Positions 52,186 through 60,686 of a stretch of 64,000 bases of DNA are shown here, in pieces. The translations under genes and the position numbers were made by a program. Source of the stretch: Hellea sp964576765 (GTDB lineage Bacteria; Pseudomonadota; Alphaproteobacteria; Caulobacterales; Maricaulaceae); NCBI GenBank assembly GCA_964576765.1, contig CAZNWH010000001.1, positions 15,739 to 79,738 of the forward strand. Direction: 5' to 3'. The stretch's first letter is position 1; each line of letters starts with the position of its first letter. The notes under the pieces were generated by a model. That model made no database searches. It was not told the origin of the DNA and saw only the letters and a program-made list of their open reading frames with translations.

Positions 52186-54151
52186 AGGTCAATCCGTGTC
52201 CATATTTATAAAGAGGATCTTTAGAATCATAAGGCATATCTTCCATCTGATTGCGAACAGCCTCCATTGAGGAGGGGAGTTCCAAAGGAAGTTTGCCTGT
52301 TGGCGAAAATTCACCAAAGACTGCCCCTAGGAGTACATCGTCCGAGGCATTAAAATCAGCGATAAGAGCCTCACTCCCAGCCGCGATTTCGGGGATGACA
52401 GCCGCCCTTTCCAGATGGATGGAAAATATCGTTGGAACCCTTTCAGTTATAGAGAGCAAGTGTCTTTTTTCTTCTCCCCTAAAGTCAAGATAACCGGCTT
52501 TTAATATCTGTTCGAAAACGCCCTTTCTGGGCTCAAAAGGTGTGTGTATGCGCACAATCGCAAAGTCAGCCTCTTCGGGGGCGTCAACAACCTCCCCGTA
52601 TTTTGCGGCCGCCGCAGGGTCGATATTTTCAACATATATCTTGGGCTTTCCGGTCAAGGGCAAAATGGGTTGGTCCGCCGTGCCATTTTTAAGAAGAACC
52701 AGTGATCGTTTTTGAGCTTCGATTCCCGCGGCCATAAACGCGTCCGACCCGACGATGTTCAGAGCCGCCTCAGCGTCCACATATGGATTGTCGAATAGGC
52801 CGAGCCTGAACTTATCCCGCAATAAACGCCGTACAGAAATGTCTAGCCGGGCTTCAGAAATTTTACCCTCCTGGACTAATTTAACCAACATTTGCGGAAT
52901 ATGTTCTCCGCCAAATTGATCATTTCCCGCTTCGATTATTTTAATCATACGCTGTTCTTTGGTCAGACCTTCGACGCCATGGGAACGGGACTTCAAAATG
53001 GTGAATATCCCCAAGAGTTTAGAGTCTGAAATCAAGCCCCAATCCGTACAAACTACGCCGTCATATTTGTAGTGATTGCGAAGCAGGTCGGTGATAATTT
53101 CTTTGTTAAACGCAAAGCCAACATCTTCGCTGGTTTGTCCCATAGGGATACCGTAATAGGGCATGATTTGCGCTGCACCTGCCGGAAAAGCCCCTTCCTC
53201 AAATGGAATGAGGTGATAGTCAAAATTTTCGCCGGGATAGACCTGTTCTTTCCCATAATGAAAATGAGCGTCTTCGCCGTCCATTTGAGGACCGCCGCCG
53301 GAGAAATGTTTGACCATTGTCGCGACGCCGTTCGGGTCTAGGCTCTCGCCCTGCATCCCGGTGACATAGGCCTTCACTAATTCCGCAGAGAGGTGGGCAT
53401 CTTCTCCAAATGTGCCGCTGATCCGGGCCCAGCGGGGTTCTGTCGCAAGGTCAGCTACGGGATGGAGGGCGACATGAATACCGACGGCGCGGTATTCTTG
53501 GCGGGCGATATCGGCGAATTGACGAGTCAGTTCTGGATCGCGAGCAGCCGCAAGGCCCAGCGCATCTGGCCAAATTGAAAACTGGCCAGCTGGCATACCG
53601 ACGGATGCACCGATTTCTGGGCCGTGCCTTGGATCGCTGGCAAACGACATAGGAATGCCAAGGCGAGTCCGTTCGGAAATTTTCTGAACCGCATTTGCCC
53701 AGTTAGCAAACGCGGCCGTGTCGTCAACGGCGTCCATAAGGCTCGCATGGTTCATGAGATTGGCAGCAACCAATTCAGAATTAGGAACGGTTATGAGCGT
53801 TTCTAGCCGTGTAAATTTCGGGATATTGCTAAGCTTGCCATTCTCCCCAACGGAGGTGAATTCGATAAACATCACGCCGGCTTTTTCCTCAAGGGTCATT
53901 TGCGAGAGAATGTCATTGACGCGCGCATCGATGGGCGCGCGGCTATTTTCATAGACGTCGAGTTTACCGTTCTTATTCAAATCTCTGAAAGTCGTCCCAT
54001 TCTCGCTTAGTGTCGGGGCCTCAGGGCCAAGAGACCTCATTTGAGAACTTGCACTCCACCACCAAGAAATTTTAAAGAGTAGGATGATAAGAATGAGAAG
54101 AAGCAGGATTGCAATAAATCCCTTCCCAATGAATTTCGCGAACCGTGCCAT
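52169..54151 (-). CDS. GH3 family glycoside hydrolase
   Basis: A 660-residue beta-glycosidase. One N-terminal hydrophobic helix (FIAILLLLILIILLF) anchors it to the inner membrane facing the periplasm. DLNKNGKLDVYEN resembles a calcium-binding loop. The barrel has DPRHGPEIG, KHFSGGGPQ and the nucleophile Asp370 in VVCTDWG; the second domain begins KRSLVLLKNG. It should release a sugar from the non-reducing end of an oligosaccharide. AAGGGGAATATAG sets the start. It leads the GH3-sulfatase-SGNH operon and has a probable AraC site 60 bases upstream. Confidence 0.92.
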   Translation of the reverse strand: MARFAKFIGKGFIAILLLLILIILLFKISWWWSASSQMRSLGPEAPTLSENGTTFRDLNKNGKLDVYENSRAPIDARVNDILSQMTLEEKAGVMFIEFTSVGENGKLSNIPKFTRLETLITVPNSELVAANLMNHASLMDAVDDTAAFANWANAVQKISERTRLGIPMSFASDPRHGPEIGASVGMPAGQFSIWPDALGLAAARDPELTRQFADIARQEYRAVGIHVALHPVADLATEPRWARISGTFGEDAHLSAELVKAYVTGMQGESLDPNGVATMVKHFSGGGPQMDGEDAHFHYGKEQVYPGENFDYHLIPFEEGAFPAGAAQIMPYYGIPMGQTSEDVGFAFNKEIITDLLRNHYKYDGVVCTDWGLISDSKLLGIFTILKSRSHGVEGLTKEQRMIKIIEAGNDQFGGEHIPQMLVKLVQEGKISEARLDISVRRLLRDKFRLGLFDNPYVDAEAALNIVGSDAFMAAGIEAQKRSLVLLKNGTADQPILPLTGKPKIYVENIDPAAAAKYGEVVDAPEEADFAIVRIHTPFEPRKGVFEQILKAGYLDFRGEEKRHLLSITERVPTIFSIHLERAAVIPEIAAGSEALIADFNASDDVLLGAVFGEFSPTGKLPLELPSSMEAVRNQMEDMPYDSKDPLYKYGHGLTYDHAQ

Positions 54152-54210
54152 CTATATTCCCCTTACACCACCATTTTTCTTAACGCTAACGAGCTTGCAC
54201 TGGTTTTGAA

Positions 54211-54235
54211 ATGGACGGGCCGATAAAAACATGGA
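54211..54235 (-). promoter_or_regulatory. probable AraC-type operator upstream of the GH3 operon
   Basis: On the minus strand the site reads TCCATGTTTTT-N8-GTCCAT, 25 bases. The identical pattern and spacing recur at 55536-55560. It contains a direct repeat of TCCAT about 20 bases apart, the usual layout for two AraC-family half-sites. It lies 60 bases before the GH3 ATG. Confidence 0.65.
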
Positions 54236-54276
54236 CATTTGTCCTAGCGCGCAATTTTATACACCTCAAAATCAGA

Positions 54277-55437
54277 TTAGCTTTCTATTGGCGGTTTTAG
54301 AGAAATGTCGTGTTTTTTACGATATCCGCGCGGATCAATTCCAATCGTTTTTCGAAATTTACGTGAAAAATAGAGCGGGTCGCTAAATCCGATTTCATCC
54401 GCAATGGCTGAAATTGAGTGATCTGTGTGAAGGAGCTGCTGCACGGCCAAAGCCATGCGTCGTTCATTTGTCCATTTCGACAATGAGCGCCCTGTTGATT
54501 GTTTAAACAAAGCCGATAATTGAGATCTAGACAGCTTAACGTGCCGCGCCACATCCTCGACAGACGGGTTTTCTCTAAGATGCTCTAAGATGTAGGCTTG
54601 CGCATCATTAGATCGACTGTCCCGAAACCCCGCGTGAGCTGTTTTTACAAATCGTTGGGCGCGAATGAGTATTTGCTCAATATAATTTAAAAACAGGGCA
54701 TTATCATTGCTATTGGACGCCATATCCAAATCATGTGTGGTTAAGAAAACGCTTTCAAATGATGAAACTTCAGAGTCAGGTAATCTCACGTGAAAAATGC
54801 CGGGACCCAATTCCGGCCAATTAATCCATTCTAACAACCGGGTGCGGGGTTGAAAATAAATCCAGTGATGAATCCAGCTTTCAGTTTCTTGATTCCTGAC
54901 GTAATTATAAGGTGCATCCGGAGCCAGCAATATGAGATCTCCCGGGCGAGAGGCGAATTGTTGCCGTACACATTCATATCGTCCAGACCCTTGCGTCGTG
55001 AGGTGTAAGCTCCAGCCGCTATGGGAACCAGCAGGCCGTTTGACGACTACACCGGGAAAACTCAGGGGGCCGAGTGATTGCGTTCCCGTCAAATCTGCAT
55101 CCGCCAACACGGATTGTACATTGCTACCAATCAACGAGGCAATGACGCTTAAATAGGCTATTTTTTCTTCCGGCTTTAGGGGATGATTAAGAAGAAAACG
55201 CGGGCGCCATTCCTTCTTGAATAGTTGCGCTTTGCGGCTACTAAAGGTCTTTTTTATCAGGCTAGACATTGCAGCATCATCAAACAGTTTAGTGGCCGAG
55301 CGGCTTCGATTGGCTGTGGCCTTAAAGGAGGCCATCAATGAGTCCCATTCTTCAGGTGATATTTTTTGATTATTCATGAGGTGCCAGGTTAATCTGCAGA
55401 CGTCCTCATCACTTGGCGCTTTAACCGAATGTTCCAT
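54277..55437 (-). CDS. AraC-family transcriptional regulator
   Basis: A 386-residue regulator. The first 125 residues are an unusual helical extension not found in AraC itself. A cupin-like ligand domain follows (SGWSLHLTTQGSGRYECVR, FASRPGDLILLAPDAPYNY, cited in parts). The C-terminal double HTH has SVEDVARHVKLSRSQLSALF and SISAIADEIGFSDPLYFSRK with FRKTIGIDPRGYRKKH. It probably senses a sugar. It lies between the GH3 operon, which it precedes in direction, and the divergent GH2 gene, so it is the natural regulator of both. Confidence 0.9.
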   Translation of the reverse strand: MEHSVKAPSDEDVCRLTWHLMNNQKISPEEWDSLMASFKATANRSRSATKLFDDAAMSSLIKKTFSSRKAQLFKKEWRPRFLLNHPLKPEEKIAYLSVIASLIGSNVQSVLADADLTGTQSLGPLSFPGVVVKRPAGSHSGWSLHLTTQGSGRYECVRQQFASRPGDLILLAPDAPYNYVRNQETESWIHHWIYFQPRTRLLEWINWPELGPGIFHVRLPDSEVSSFESVFLTTHDLDMASNSNDNALFLNYIEQILIRAQRFVKTAHAGFRDSRSNDAQAYILEHLRENPSVEDVARHVKLSRSQLSALFKQSTGRSLSKWTNERRMALAVQQLLHTDHSISAIADEIGFSDPLYFSRKFRKTIGIDPRGYRKKHDISLKPPIES

Positions 55438-55864
55438 TCTTTCCCCGTGTGTTTACCGATTTTCGCTGTTCTGAATTCCTAACAATTGTTAACAGTGACA
55501 AGTACTGGGCTCTGAAGTTGGCTTCAAGACAAAAATCCATGTTTTTGGTATTCTGTCCATAGCCCTTACAAACAATGTTTCGTACATCAAAACAATATCA
55601 GGGGCTTAAGCGGGGCGTTTCTCGGCACCGGAACCGCATTATGGCATACGATACCGCGCAACGCGCAAAGATATTTCGGCGCGAAAGCCAAGGTGAACTT
55701 CTAACGAACATCTTTGGTTTCTGGCGACAGTCTACGATCGTGCCGGAATACTATTAAACAAGTTTGAGGGTGATGTAACAGATTGCTCTATATGAACTTT
55801 TGGGATAAATAAATTTAATTGCCTAAATTGAAAAGCACAAATGCGAATAAGAGAGGAAATTATC
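55438..55864. other. 427-base divergent regulatory region between araC-type and GH2 genes
   Basis: It contains the operator at 55536-55560 and AACAATTGTT, a perfect 10-base palindrome, at 55483-55492. A 60-codon ORF (55575-55757) has no ribosome-binding site and no recognisable protein character. The long distance from the operator to the GH2 start (about 305 bases) leaves room for a leader or a lost gene. Confidence 0.5.
55536..55560 (+). promoter_or_regulatory. probable AraC-type operator, araC/GH2 divergent region
   Basis: TCCATGTTTTT-N8-GTCCAT, the same 25-base pattern as at 54211-54235. It lies about 99 bases upstream of the AraC-type gene and 305 bases upstream of the GH2 gene. It could mediate autoregulation and activation of the GH2 gene. 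Confidence 0.65.
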
Positions 55865-58066
55865 ATGAACTTATTGCGTTGGATCGATTTAATACGGTCA
55901 GTTCTTTTCATTGGTGTCATGTGTGCACTTATGGGCTGCGCGCCGCAAAGCGACGTGCCCGTAAATGAAAGCGCAACAGTCAAACAAGAGCCCGCAGCCG
56001 AAAAAACCTACGCTGATGAAACCGGAGGAGCCATAGTGGATGCCTATGAGCGCAAAGATGAAGCCAGAGACCCAGAAAGTGCATCCATTGTCGATGCTTT
56101 TCAGCACAAGGCTGCCCCTCTGGCTGAACCGCATTCCCTTATCACGAATGTATCCGGACGGAGCAAAGTCTCACTGAACGGCAAATGGAATATTATTGTC
56201 GATGAATATGGCGCGGGCAGTCGGCCGTTTTTAGGCGGGCCGTATTACCGACTCGCGCCGCCTGTAGGTGATTTTGAACTGCGTGAATATAGTTTAGACA
56301 GCCGCCGGCAGCTTGATGTGCCTGGGGACTGGAATACTCAGGATGATCGTTTGTTCCGCTATCGCGGCAATGTCTGGTATGCCCGCAATGTTGATCTGTC
56401 AAAAAAAGAGGGAGAGCGCTATTTCCTTCATTTTGATGGATCCAATTATGATACGTCTGTCTGGGTCAATGGAAAGCCGTTAGGCCAACATGTCGGCGGC
56501 TATACAGCGTTCAACTTTGATGCCACAGAGCATATGCAAGACGGGGACAACTTTGTAGCTGTCAGGGTCAATGCCAAGCTGGATGACACAACCATTCCAA
56601 CCCAAACGACATCTGACTTTTTTAAATATGGCGGGATCACCCGTGACGTCAGTCTTGTCACGACACCGGCAACATTTGTCCGAAACTATTCTTTGCCGCT
56701 CAAAGACAGAGCAAATGGAATCGTGTCAGGCTGGGTTCAACTCGACGGACCTGGAGCCGCAAACGCAACTGTTTCAGTGAAAATTCCTGAGGCCGGCGTC
56801 AATGCCACGGCGCAAACCAACCAGGCAGGTCTGGCGCAGATTTCGTTTAACGCCAACCTTGATCTTTGGTCACCTGACAATCCCAAACTCTATAATGTGG
56901 AGATTGGGAGCGGGTCATCAGTCGTTTCTGATTCTATCGGTTTTCGGACCATTGAAACTGATGAGCTTGATATCGTGCTCAATGGCGAAAAGGTCTTCTT
57001 GCGCGGCATTTCCATGCATGACGAAAGCTATCTTAAGGGCGGCGTTGCGTTTGACGAAGCCGATGCACGTGCGCAGCTTGGCCTTATTAAAGAAATGAAC
57101 GGTAATTTTGTCCGTCTCGCACACTATCCGCATAATGAATATGCCGTGCGTATGGCCGATGAACTTGGCCTTATGGTCTGGAGCGAAATCCCGATTGTAT
57201 CCATTATTGACTGGGACAACCCGGTTTCGCTCAATGTCGCTAAGAACCAAATCCGCGACAACATCCGCCGTGACCGTAATCGCGCCTCTGTCGTCATGTG
57301 GTCCATCGGTAACGAAACCATGCCTCAGTCAAATGAACGGCTAGAGTTCCTCCGCGCTTTGGCTGAAACAGTCCGTGAAGAAGACGGCGATAATCGCCTG
57401 ATTGCGGCGGCGCTCGTTGGGGATATCACCAAAGAGTTTTTCGAAGTCGCAAAACGACTAGCCGCAGACATGGTTCTTTCAGAGCAAGTTGACGAATCTG
57501 TGAAGCCCATACTGACTGGAATGCTGTCAAAAATGGGCGTAACTGATCCGGCCTCCGTTCAAAATCATGAAGTGGAAGTCATGCTTGAAGACAAGCTCGG
57601 AGACATAGTTGATATCATCGGATATAATGAATATTTCGGGTGGTATTACTCGTCCTTCCTTGGCAGCCAGTTCCCTGTCGATGAAGGCACGGTTCGCGAT
57701 TTCATGTTCCCCCTTATGAAAGATATCCGTTTTCGTAATGCATTTGGAAAGCCGATTATAATTTCCGAATTTGGCGGTGGGGCTAAATATGGAAAACGCT
57801 CGGATCGCGGTGTAATCTGGTCGGAAGAATATCAAGCCAAAATTTATGAGTACCAGGTCGATATGCTAGCGCGCAGCGAATATGTGCAGGGTATGAGTCC
57901 TTGGATATTAAAAGATTTCCGGTCTTCATTGCGTAATCTAAACGGTATTCAAGATATTTATAACCGCAAAGGTCTGGTCAGCGAAAAAGGCGAGAAGAAG
58001 CTTGCCTATAAAGTTTTACAAGATCATTATGCGGCGCGCGAAAAGGCTGAAGCGAATAACGAATGA
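55865..58066 (+). CDS. GH2 family lipoprotein, probable beta-glucuronidase
   Basis: A 733-residue GH2 enzyme with a lipoprotein signal (LMGC, Cys25) and a roughly 85-residue acidic linker before the enzyme. The sugar-binding domain has VPGDWNTQDDRLFRYRGNVW and SVWVNGKPLGQHVGGYTAFN (cited in parts). The catalytic acid is Glu484 in WSIGNETMP and the nucleophile is Glu635 in IISEFGGGAKYG. The overall layout resembles UidA beta-glucuronidases. A uronate isomerase remnant overlapping its stop supports a glucuronide substrate. GAGAGGAAATTATC sets the ATG at 55865; the frame is open from 55841. Confidence 0.88.
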   Translation: MNLLRWIDLIRSVLFIGVMCALMGCAPQSDVPVNESATVKQEPAAEKTYADETGGAIVDAYERKDEARDPESASIVDAFQHKAAPLAEPHSLITNVSGRSKVSLNGKWNIIVDEYGAGSRPFLGGPYYRLAPPVGDFELREYSLDSRRQLDVPGDWNTQDDRLFRYRGNVWYARNVDLSKKEGERYFLHFDGSNYDTSVWVNGKPLGQHVGGYTAFNFDATEHMQDGDNFVAVRVNAKLDDTTIPTQTTSDFFKYGGITRDVSLVTTPATFVRNYSLPLKDRANGIVSGWVQLDGPGAANATVSVKIPEAGVNATAQTNQAGLAQISFNANLDLWSPDNPKLYNVEIGSGSSVVSDSIGFRTIETDELDIVLNGEKVFLRGISMHDESYLKGGVAFDEADARAQLGLIKEMNGNFVRLAHYPHNEYAVRMADELGLMVWSEIPIVSIIDWDNPVSLNVAKNQIRDNIRRDRNRASVVMWSIGNETMPQSNERLEFLRALAETVREEDGDNRLIAAALVGDITKEFFEVAKRLAADMVLSEQVDESVKPILTGMLSKMGVTDPASVQNHEVEVMLEDKLGDIVDIIGYNEYFGWYYSSFLGSQFPVDEGTVRDFMFPLMKDIRFRNAFGKPIIISEFGGGAKYGKRSDRGVIWSEEYQAKIYEYQVDMLARSEYVQGMSPWILKDFRSSLRNLNGIQDIYNRKGLVSEKGEKKLAYKVLQDHYAAREKAEANNE

Positions 58067-58329
58067 ACACACCACCGTCTCTTCATTCTGATCGGTTTCC
58101 CCGGTTCATGAGGACAGCCTCAATCTTGCTCACGACGGTCAAAGATTGCCCAATCATCTCGCCGCATGGCCATACTGATCTTGAATGGTTTACCTCAAAC
58201 CGCAATTTTTTAAATGCAACGGAATTGCTACTGGTTCACGACCGATATGTTTTGCGGCTCCTTTGCCAGCCTCTATTCGAGCAGGTGTTGAATGAAAATC
58301 GTCGCATCGGGCACGTCGAAAACCATTGA
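58063..58329 (+). pseudogene. uxaC: uronate isomerase, N-terminal remnant
   Basis: The first ~67 codons match the N-terminus of uronate (glucuronate) isomerase: VKDCPIISPHGHTDLEWF carries the metal-binding His-x-His, and LLLVHDRYVLRLL follows. The intact enzyme has about 470 residues. After about 58263 the match ends and the frame runs into the complement of the membrane protein gene at 58273. The ATG overlaps the GH2 stop (ATGA), so GH2 and uxaC were once coupled. Loss of the metal barrel makes the remnant inactive. A full copy may exist elsewhere. Confidence 0.82.
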
Positions 58330-58752
58330 TCCGAAGTAAAACACCAAGGAGAGAATCGCCCAAATGCCATAAGCTGATGGCAGTGTAATCTCGTTTCGAC
58401 AACGTAACAAGGCGATCATGCCAGGCGTCCAGAAAATTATATGGAAAAGTGATACCTGTCCGGCCAGAATAGGTGTTCCGGTTTTCCAAAATCCAACCAT
58501 CACCAGTAAATGGCTGATAACAAATCCGCCAAATACCCAACGCGCAGCGACATGGTTTTTCAAAAATCCGATAGCTGCAATATTGGTGAGCATCATCAGG
58601 CCAAGCCAGATTTTTACCTGCATAGGAAGCGCCTGCCTAGCTGCATTGTCCCAGACATCGAGCGCCGAAATCGCAAAGGCTTGCGTCGCCGAAGCTATAA
58701 ACATGGCTGCGGCAATAGCGATAATTGTACATATCCTGATCTTGATACTCAT
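58273..58752 (-). CDS. small integral membrane protein, unknown
   Basis: A 159-residue protein with about four or five hydrophobic segments. The first (IIAIAAAMFIASATQAFA) looks like a cleavable signal peptide. The others lie near residues 48-64, 72-90, 100-115 and 128-145. GAGGAAACGCA precedes the ATG. It follows the DAPG-hydrolase-like gene after 26 bases and is probably co-transcribed with it. Its 3' end coincides with the break in the uxaC remnant, so this block was probably joined there by rearrangement. Confidence 0.75.
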   Translation of the reverse strand: MSIKIRICTIIAIAAAMFIASATQAFAISALDVWDNAARQALPMQVKIWLGLMMLTNIAAIGFLKNHVAARWVFGGFVISHLLVMVGFWKTGTPILAGQVSLFHIIFWTPGMIALLRCRNEITLPSAYGIWAILSLVFYFGSMVFDVPDATIFIQHLLE

Positions 58753-58778
58753 TGCGTTTCCTCGTCTTGTGTGGGCTC

Positions 58779-59555
58779 TTAAGCAGTTTCCGGCGCACTG
58801 GAAAGGCTGGAAGTCTCAGCTCGATAAAGCTCCGGCAGCAGGTCAGCCAAATACCCCATTTCCTCTACCGCATGGGTGATCAAATCAACGCCATCCGATT
58901 TCCCGATTGCAAGTCGTCGCGCAAGATACGTATTGGCGAGCAGCGCTTCGAATGAAAACACCGCTTCATTGCCCTCGCGCTTGCTCACAAGCCCAAGCCA
59001 GAATCGGCTGCGCATTTCAGCGCCATAATCAGTACTGCGAATAACATGGCACATTTTCCCACTATAATAAGGCTTTTCCAGAAGGCCGGGATGCGCGCAG
59101 ATGGCGACATCGTCTGGCCCGAGGGCGTTGGGCTGACCTAAAATGTTTTCAGGAGATACGAATTGAATGCGTAGCTTGAACAAATCCTTGCCAATATATT
59201 CATGTACGAGGCCGCTCGCGCCGATATGGTCTCCGGGAACCTTATTCTCCCAATCATACCAGATATGATCCGTGGGATGCCAACGCTTATATTGCTCGGT
59301 TGTTTCCAGATAGTCTCCAAACCACCAGCGCACCATTTCTGGCGTAACGTTCGGCATTCGCGTCAAGGCCGAAACTTCGAGCACCCCGTTGGAATGTCGT
59401 CTCACACCCGTTTCGAAGTCTGAATACTTATCCGCCCGCAGAAAATCTCCACTGGCCCCGCCCGTAAAGGGTGGCCAGCCAAAGATCGCGATAATCAGAA
59501 CCGCAAGGAGCAAAACACCCATGGCAATGAGTGGGTGGTTTGCCGCCCATATCAT
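58779..59555 (-). CDS. DAPG hydrolase (PhlG-like) family protein, membrane-anchored
   Basis: A 258-residue protein. One N-terminal hydrophobic helix (LIAMGVLLLAVLIIAIFGW) anchors it. The body has MVRWWFGDYLETTEQYKRWHPTDH (cited in parts), GLVHEYIG and AICAHPG, matching the 2,4-diacetylphloroglucinol-hydrolase family pattern, whose members cleave C-C bonds with zinc ligands supplied by His and Glu. The substrate is unknown here. Its ATG overlaps the stop of a paralogue fragment upstream (ATGA). Confidence 0.75.
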   Translation of the reverse strand: MIWAANHPLIAMGVLLLAVLIIAIFGWPPFTGGASGDFLRADKYSDFETGVRRHSNGVLEVSALTRMPNVTPEMVRWWFGDYLETTEQYKRWHPTDHIWYDWENKVPGDHIGASGLVHEYIGKDLFKLRIQFVSPENILGQPNALGPDDVAICAHPGLLEKPYYSGKMCHVIRSTDYGAEMRSRFWLGLVSKREGNEAVFSFEALLANTYLARRLAIGKSDGVDLITHAVEEMGYLADLLPELYRAETSSLSSAPETA

Positions 59556-59719
59556 TCTGTGTTTTGCTGTGTTAGGTTTGTCTCAGCAGCATAAAGTTCC
59601 GGTAGAAACTCTGCGAGAATGCCCATTTCCTGCGTGGCATGATTCATCAAATCTGTGGCGTCGGATTTTGGAACGCGGAGTTTTCGAGCAAGGTAAGTGT
59701 TGCCCTCAAGTTTGGTCAT
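59552..59719 (-). pseudogene. C-terminal fragment of a second DAPG-hydrolase-like gene
   Basis: A 55-codon ORF starting at ATG 59719 encodes a sequence parallel to the last 50 residues of the neighbouring protein: GNTYLARKLRVPKSDATDLM against the neighbour's ANTYLARRLAIGKSDGVDLI, then EMGILAEFLPELYAAET against EMGYLADLLPELYRAET. The upstream ~200 codons are absent. Its stop overlaps the start of the intact gene, as expected of former tandem paralogues in one operon. Sequence homology ends near 59715. Confidence 0.82.
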
Positions 59720-59787
59720 TCTGGAATTCTAGGCAAAATATTCTAATGAAATTCCCCCGGAGGACGATTCCACACAGCCACGGGATT

Positions 59788-60138
59788 TTAACTCCGATAC
59801 ATGACTATCTTTTTCCGGAGTCGTTCGCGCATTTTATCTATGTCGGCGATTTTCTTATCAAGCTCATCCAGCTTATCGGAAAATGCTGACACTATTTGCT
59901 CAAGTGACAAACTGTCTTCTAAAAACAAATCCATGTATGGTTTGATTTCGTTAAGTGTGAAACCTAGCTCTTTAGACGCCGCGATATAATCCAGTCGGTC
60001 CAAGTCTTTTTCATGGAAGTCATAATACTCACGGCTGCCAGCTTGTAGTTCCCCAAGGTTTAATAAGCCTAAGTCAACGTAATGGCGAATGGAGTCATTG
60101 GCTACTCCCGCCTTTTTAGAAAGTTCACTTATTAGCAT
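59788..60138 (-). CDS. MerR family transcriptional regulator
   Basis: A 116-residue regulator. The HTH and wing lie at residues 1-70 (LISELSKKAGVANDSIRHYV then LGLLNLGELQAGSREYYDFHE), followed by a coiled coil with SDKLDELDKKIADIDKMRERL. A TTG at 60153 would add five residues; the ATG at 60138 begins the domain. Effector cysteines of metal sensors are absent. It is divergent from the molybdenum hydroxylase operon and probably regulates it. Confidence 0.85.
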   Translation of the reverse strand: MLISELSKKAGVANDSIRHYVDLGLLNLGELQAGSREYYDFHEKDLDRLDYIAASKELGFTLNEIKPYMDLFLEDSLSLEQIVSAFSDKLDELDKKIADIDKMRERLRKKIVMYRS

Positions 60139-60224
60139 CGGTCTTTTTCCCAAATATAGCTTGACTGTGGAGTATGTCTATTAGTGTATGAGGCTTCAAC
60201 GCATGAATCTATTGGGAGGTAATA

Positions 60225-60686
60225 TTGAAATTCTCAGTCAATGGTCAAACTTATGAAGCTGATGTCGAAGAGGACATGCCTCTTTTATGGGTGCTCCGCG
60301 ATGAGCTCAGGATAACAGGCCCGAAATATGGTTGCGGTATTGCTCAATGTGGAGCTTGTACCGTGCATCTGGACGGAATGGCCGTACGGTCATGTTCTAT
60401 CACAGCCGAGCAAGCCTCAGATGGTGATATTACGACGATTGAAGGATTAGGTATGCCTGGAAGCCTGCATGCCGTGCAGGAAGCCTGGGTCGATCATCAA
60501 GTTGCGCAGTGCGGTTATTGCCAACCGGGACAGATCATGTCTGCGGTTTCGCTTCTCTCTCTTAATCCGGATCCGTCGGATGAGGAAATAGATCAGGCTA
60601 TGTCAGCCAATCTCTGTCGATGCGGTACATATCCGCGTATCCGCGCTGCAGTCAAAGATGCCGCTGCAAAGATGGGAGGCACGTAA
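60225..60686 (+). CDS. (2Fe-2S)-binding subunit of a molybdenum hydroxylase (IorA/CoxS-like)
   Basis: A 153-residue small subunit with two [2Fe-2S] clusters. Cys37, Cys42, Cys45 and Cys57 form the plant-ferredoxin site (GCGIAQCGACTVHLDG), and Cys96, Cys99, Cys131 and Cys133 the second (QCGYCQPG, LCRCG). It moves electrons from the molybdopterin subunit to an acceptor. The start is TTG; GGGAGGT 5-6 bases upstream makes this choice firm. Its stop overlaps the next ATG (TAATG). Confidence 0.93.
   Translation: MKFSVNGQTYEADVEEDMPLLWVLRDELRITGPKYGCGIAQCGACTVHLDGMAVRSCSITAEQASDGDITTIEGLGMPGSLHAVQEAWVDHQVAQCGYCQPGQIMSAVSLLSLNPDPSDEEIDQAMSANLCRCGTYPRIRAAVKDAAAKMGGT

Noticed and set aside
55575..55757. 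60-codon ORF in the araC-GH2 gap
   Set aside because: No ribosome-binding site and no recognisable domain; the stretch is better read as regulatory DNA or a leader.
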